DNA from: Auanema rhodensis
Lineage: Eukaryota > Nematoda > Chromadorea > Rhabditida > Rhabditidae
Assembly: GCA_964057225.1 (NCBI GenBank)
Contig: OZ059895.1
Location: forward strand, 3,720,001 to 3,784,000
DNA length: 64,000 nucleotides
Reading direction: 5' to 3'
A model generated the notes under the pieces. It was given only the letters and a program-made list of their open reading frames with translations. It did no database searches and was not told the origin of the DNA. The position numbers were made by a program, and so were the translations under genes. Positions 61,448 to 64,000 of this stretch are shown here, piece by piece (the stretch's first letter is position 1; each line of letters begins with the position of its first letter).

Positions 61448-64000
61448 AGAACTTTGATTTTTGTACACCCATAAATAATACGCAGCACAGGTTACCCTTA
61501 ATTAATGAACTGACCGACTAATCAGACATGGATCTTTCCAAGTTCTGTTGCTTGAACGGATGTTTTCCTACGTAGGCTAGTAAAACATGCCCTTCAAAGC
61601 ATCAGAACATGTGACCACATTCCAATTTTTCTGTATCTATCTTGTAAAGATAGTAATAAACTTTGATTTTTGTACACCCATAAATTATACGCAGCACAGG
61701 TTACCCTTAAATAATGAACTGACCGACTAATCAGACATGGATCTTTCCTAGTTCTGTTGCTTGAATGGATGTTTTCCTACGTAGGCTAGTAAAACATGCC
61801 CTTCAAAGCATCAGAACATGTGATCACATTCCAATTTTTTTGTATCTATCTTGTAAAGATAGTAATATATCATATGTTGAACACTATGTTGGAAAGATTT
61901 TAATTCAGATTTTCTAACTTTTAATCAGTTTGTTTTTTAAACTTTGATTAAGAACTTTGATTTTTGTACACCCATAAATTATACGCAGCACAGGTTACCC
62001 TTAAATAATGAACTGACCGACTAATCAGACATGGATCTTTCCTAGTTCTGTTGCTTGAATGGATGTTTTCCTACGTAGGCTAGTAAAACATGCCCTTCAA
62101 AGCATCAGAACATGTGATCACATTCCAATTTTTTTGTATCTATCTTGTAAAGATAGTAATATATCATATGTTGAACACTATGTTGGAAAGATTTTAATTC
62201 AGATTTTCTAACTTTTATTCAGTTTGTTTTTTAAACTTTGATTAAGAACTTTGATTTTTGTACACCCATAAATTATACGCAGCACAGGTTACCCTTAAAT
62301 AATGAACTGACCGACTAATCAGACATGGATCTTTCCTAGTTCTGTTGCTTGAATGGATGTTTTCCTACGTAGGCTAGTAAAACATGCCCTTCAAAGCATC
62401 AGAACATGTGATCACATTCCAATTTTTTTGTATCTATCTTGTAAAGATAGTAATAAACTTCGATTTTTGTACACCCATAAATTATACGCAGCACAGGTTA
62501 CCCTTAAATAATGAACTGACCGACTAATCAGACATGGATCTTTCCTAGTTCTGTTGCTTGAATGGATGTTTTCCTACGTAGGCTAGTAAAACATGCCCTT
62601 CAAAGCATCAGAACATGTGATCACATTCCAATTTTTTTTTTATCTATCTTGTAAAGATAGTAATATATCATATGTTGAACACTATGTTGGAAAGATTTTA
62701 ATTCAGATTTTCTAACTTTTATTCAGTTTGTTTTTTAAACTTTGATTAAGAACTTTGATTTTTGTACACCCATAAATTATACGCAGCACAGGTTACCCTT
62801 AAATAATGAACTGACCGACTAATCAGACATGGATCTTTCCTAGTTCTGTTGCTTGAATGGATGTTTTCCTACGTAGGCTAGTAAAACATGCCCTTCAAAG
62901 CATCAGAACATGTGATCACATTCCAATTTTTTTGTATCTATCTTGTAAAGATAGTAATATATCATATGTTGAACACTATGTTAGAAAGATTTTAATTCAG
63001 ATTTTCTAACTTTTATTCAGTTTGTTTTTTAAACTTTGATTAAGAACTTTGATTTTTGTACACCCATAAATTATACGCAGCACAGGTTACCCTTAAATAA
63101 TGAACTGACCGACTAATCAGACATGGATCTTTCCTAGTTCTGTTGCTTGAATGGATGTTTTCCTACGTAGGCTAGTAAAACATGCCCTTCAAAGCATCAG
63201 AACATGTGATCACATTCCAATTTTTTTGTATCCATTTTGTAAAGATAGTAATAAACTTTGATTTTTGTACACCCATAAATTATACGCAGCACAGGTTACC
63301 CTTAAATAATGAACTGACCGACTAATCAGACATGGATCTTTCCAAGTTCTGTTGCTTGAATGGATGTTTTCCTACGTAGGCTAGTAAAACATGCCCTTCA
63401 AAGCATCAGAACATGTGATCACATTCCAATTTTTTTGTATCTATCTTGTAAAGATAGTAATAAACTTCGATTTTTGTACACCCATAAATTATACGCAGCA
63501 CAGGTTACCCTTAAATAATGAACTGACCGACTAATCAGACATGGATCTTTCCTAGTTCTGTTGCTTGAATGGATGTTTTCCTACGTAGGCTAGTAAAACA
63601 TGCCCTTCAAAGCATCAGAACATGTGATCACATTCCAATTTTTTTGTATCTATCTTGTAAAGATAGTAATATATCATATGTTGAACACTATGTTGGAAAG
63701 ATTTTAATTCAGATTTTCTAACTTTTAATCAGTTTGTTTTTTAAACTTTGATTAAGAACTTTGATTTTTGTACACCCATAAATTATACGCAGCACAGGTT
63801 ACCCTTAAATAATGAACTGACCGACTAATCAGCCATGGATCTTTCCTAGTTCTGTTGCTTGAATGGATGTTTTCCTACGTAGGCTAGTAAAACATGCCCT
63901 TCAAAGCATCAGAACTTGTGATCACATTCCAATTTTTTTGTATCTATCTTATAAAGATAGTAATATATCATATGTTGAACACTATGTTGGAAAGATTTTA
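61448..64000 (+). repeat. Monomers 238-247, copy of 53143-55695
   Basis: Order S,L,L,S,L(295 bp),L,S,S,L,L with starts 61448, 61657, 61951, 62245, 62454, 62749, 63043, 63252, 63461 and 63755; the last is cut by the window end after 246 bp. All ten units match 53143-55695 at +8305 bp: CATAAATAATACG, TTAATCAG, ten-T tract, GTTAGAAAG, TATCCATTTTG, TTTCCAAG with GAATGG, then CAGCCATGG, GAACTTGTG and CTTATAAAG. The copy probably continues beyond the window. Confidence 0.9.

Larger units (their letters stand above)
1..64000 (+). repeat. Satellite DNA array, 209/294-bp two-length monomer family
   Basis: The window is one head-to-tail array. Taking the monomer start as the TAAACTTTG that follows AGATAGTAA in short copies, I placed every boundary from 1 to 63755. 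There are 101 short (209 bp) and 145 complete long (294 bp) monomers plus a 246-bp partial long one. 101x209 + 145x294 = 63739, and the 15 extra bases are all accounted for: +2 at monomers 8 and 13, +1 in eight B monomers, +1 in three T-tract copies. No base is left for an inserted element, and no monomer is inverted. Most copies differ from the consensus at only a few shared variant sites. A eukaryotic satellite is inferred from length, homogeneity and lack of coding sequence; species and chromosomal position cannot be read from it. Confidence 0.97.

Noticed and set aside
1-64000. CRISPR array
   Set aside because: Whole 209/294-bp units repeat with no unique spacers, no 25-40-bp repeat/spacer pattern and no cas genes.
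1-64000. Transposon or retroelement insertions between monomers
   Set aside because: Monomer lengths account for every base to 63754 and the partial last unit accounts for the rest, so there is no room for an insertion.
1-64000. rDNA spacer or telomeric repeat
   Set aside because: No rRNA gene segment and no run of TTAGGG-like or TTTAGGG-like units was seen.
1-64000. Assembly artefact producing the whole array
   Set aside because: Individual monomers carry private variants and the blocks differ by gains and losses, so simple looping does not explain it. Copy number of the most similar blocks, such as 54738-57755, could still be affected and needs long reads.

Overview
The whole 64-kb window is satellite DNA. 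I tiled it end to end with one tandemly repeated family, always in the same orientation. The tiling gives 246 complete monomers plus one partial monomer at the right edge. I found no gene, RNA gene, transposon or unique sequence between monomers. There are two length classes: a short monomer (S, 209 bp, 101 copies) and a long monomer (L, 294 bp, 145 complete copies plus the partial one). L is S plus an 85-bp, very AT-rich segment at the monomer's 3' end. Sizes and copy numbers add up exactly to position 63754, where the partial monomer begins. The only length exceptions are two +2 bp copies (starts 1635 and 2767), eight 295-bp 'B' long monomers and three long copies with a +1 T-tract. The S consensus is about 35% GC and the 85-bp segment about 24% GC.

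An array this long, homogeneous and non-coding suggests a eukaryotic heterochromatic satellite (centromeric, pericentromeric, subtelomeric or sex-chromosomal). Nothing in the sequence identifies the species or the chromosomal site. No reading frame exceeds 70 codons. The recurring 60-codon frame lies inside the long monomer and its status depends on the satellite's own variants, so I do not treat it as a gene.

Layout, with monomers numbered 1-247 from the left. 1-504 holds two unusually divergent monomers. 505-3062 is a two-copy block of short-rich units. 3063-6461 is mixed and ends in two B monomers. 6462-8767 is a strict L-S alternation. 8768-16064 contains a second copy of that alternation and a 1.6-kb block repeated 3691 bp apart. 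16065-22271 is mixed and includes a 1.6-kb copy of 4572-6166. 22272-38849 is a three-copy higher-order repeat with offsets of 6672 and 3861 bp. 38850-43252 contains a degenerate monomer and a copy of 2558-4362. 43253-50039 is a two-copy block offset by 4442 bp, in which the second copy has lost 712 bp. 50040-64000 has its own variant set, an adjacent 2 x 1509-bp duplication, and larger copies offset by 8010 and 8305 bp.

The interest lies in how the array evolves. Length class and point variants travel together in multi-monomer blocks. Blocks are copied over 1.1 to 36.6 kb and differ by gain or loss of whole monomers, as unequal crossing-over or a similar process would produce. In the three-copy block, a private variant shows which two copies separated last. 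No gene-encoded system is present.
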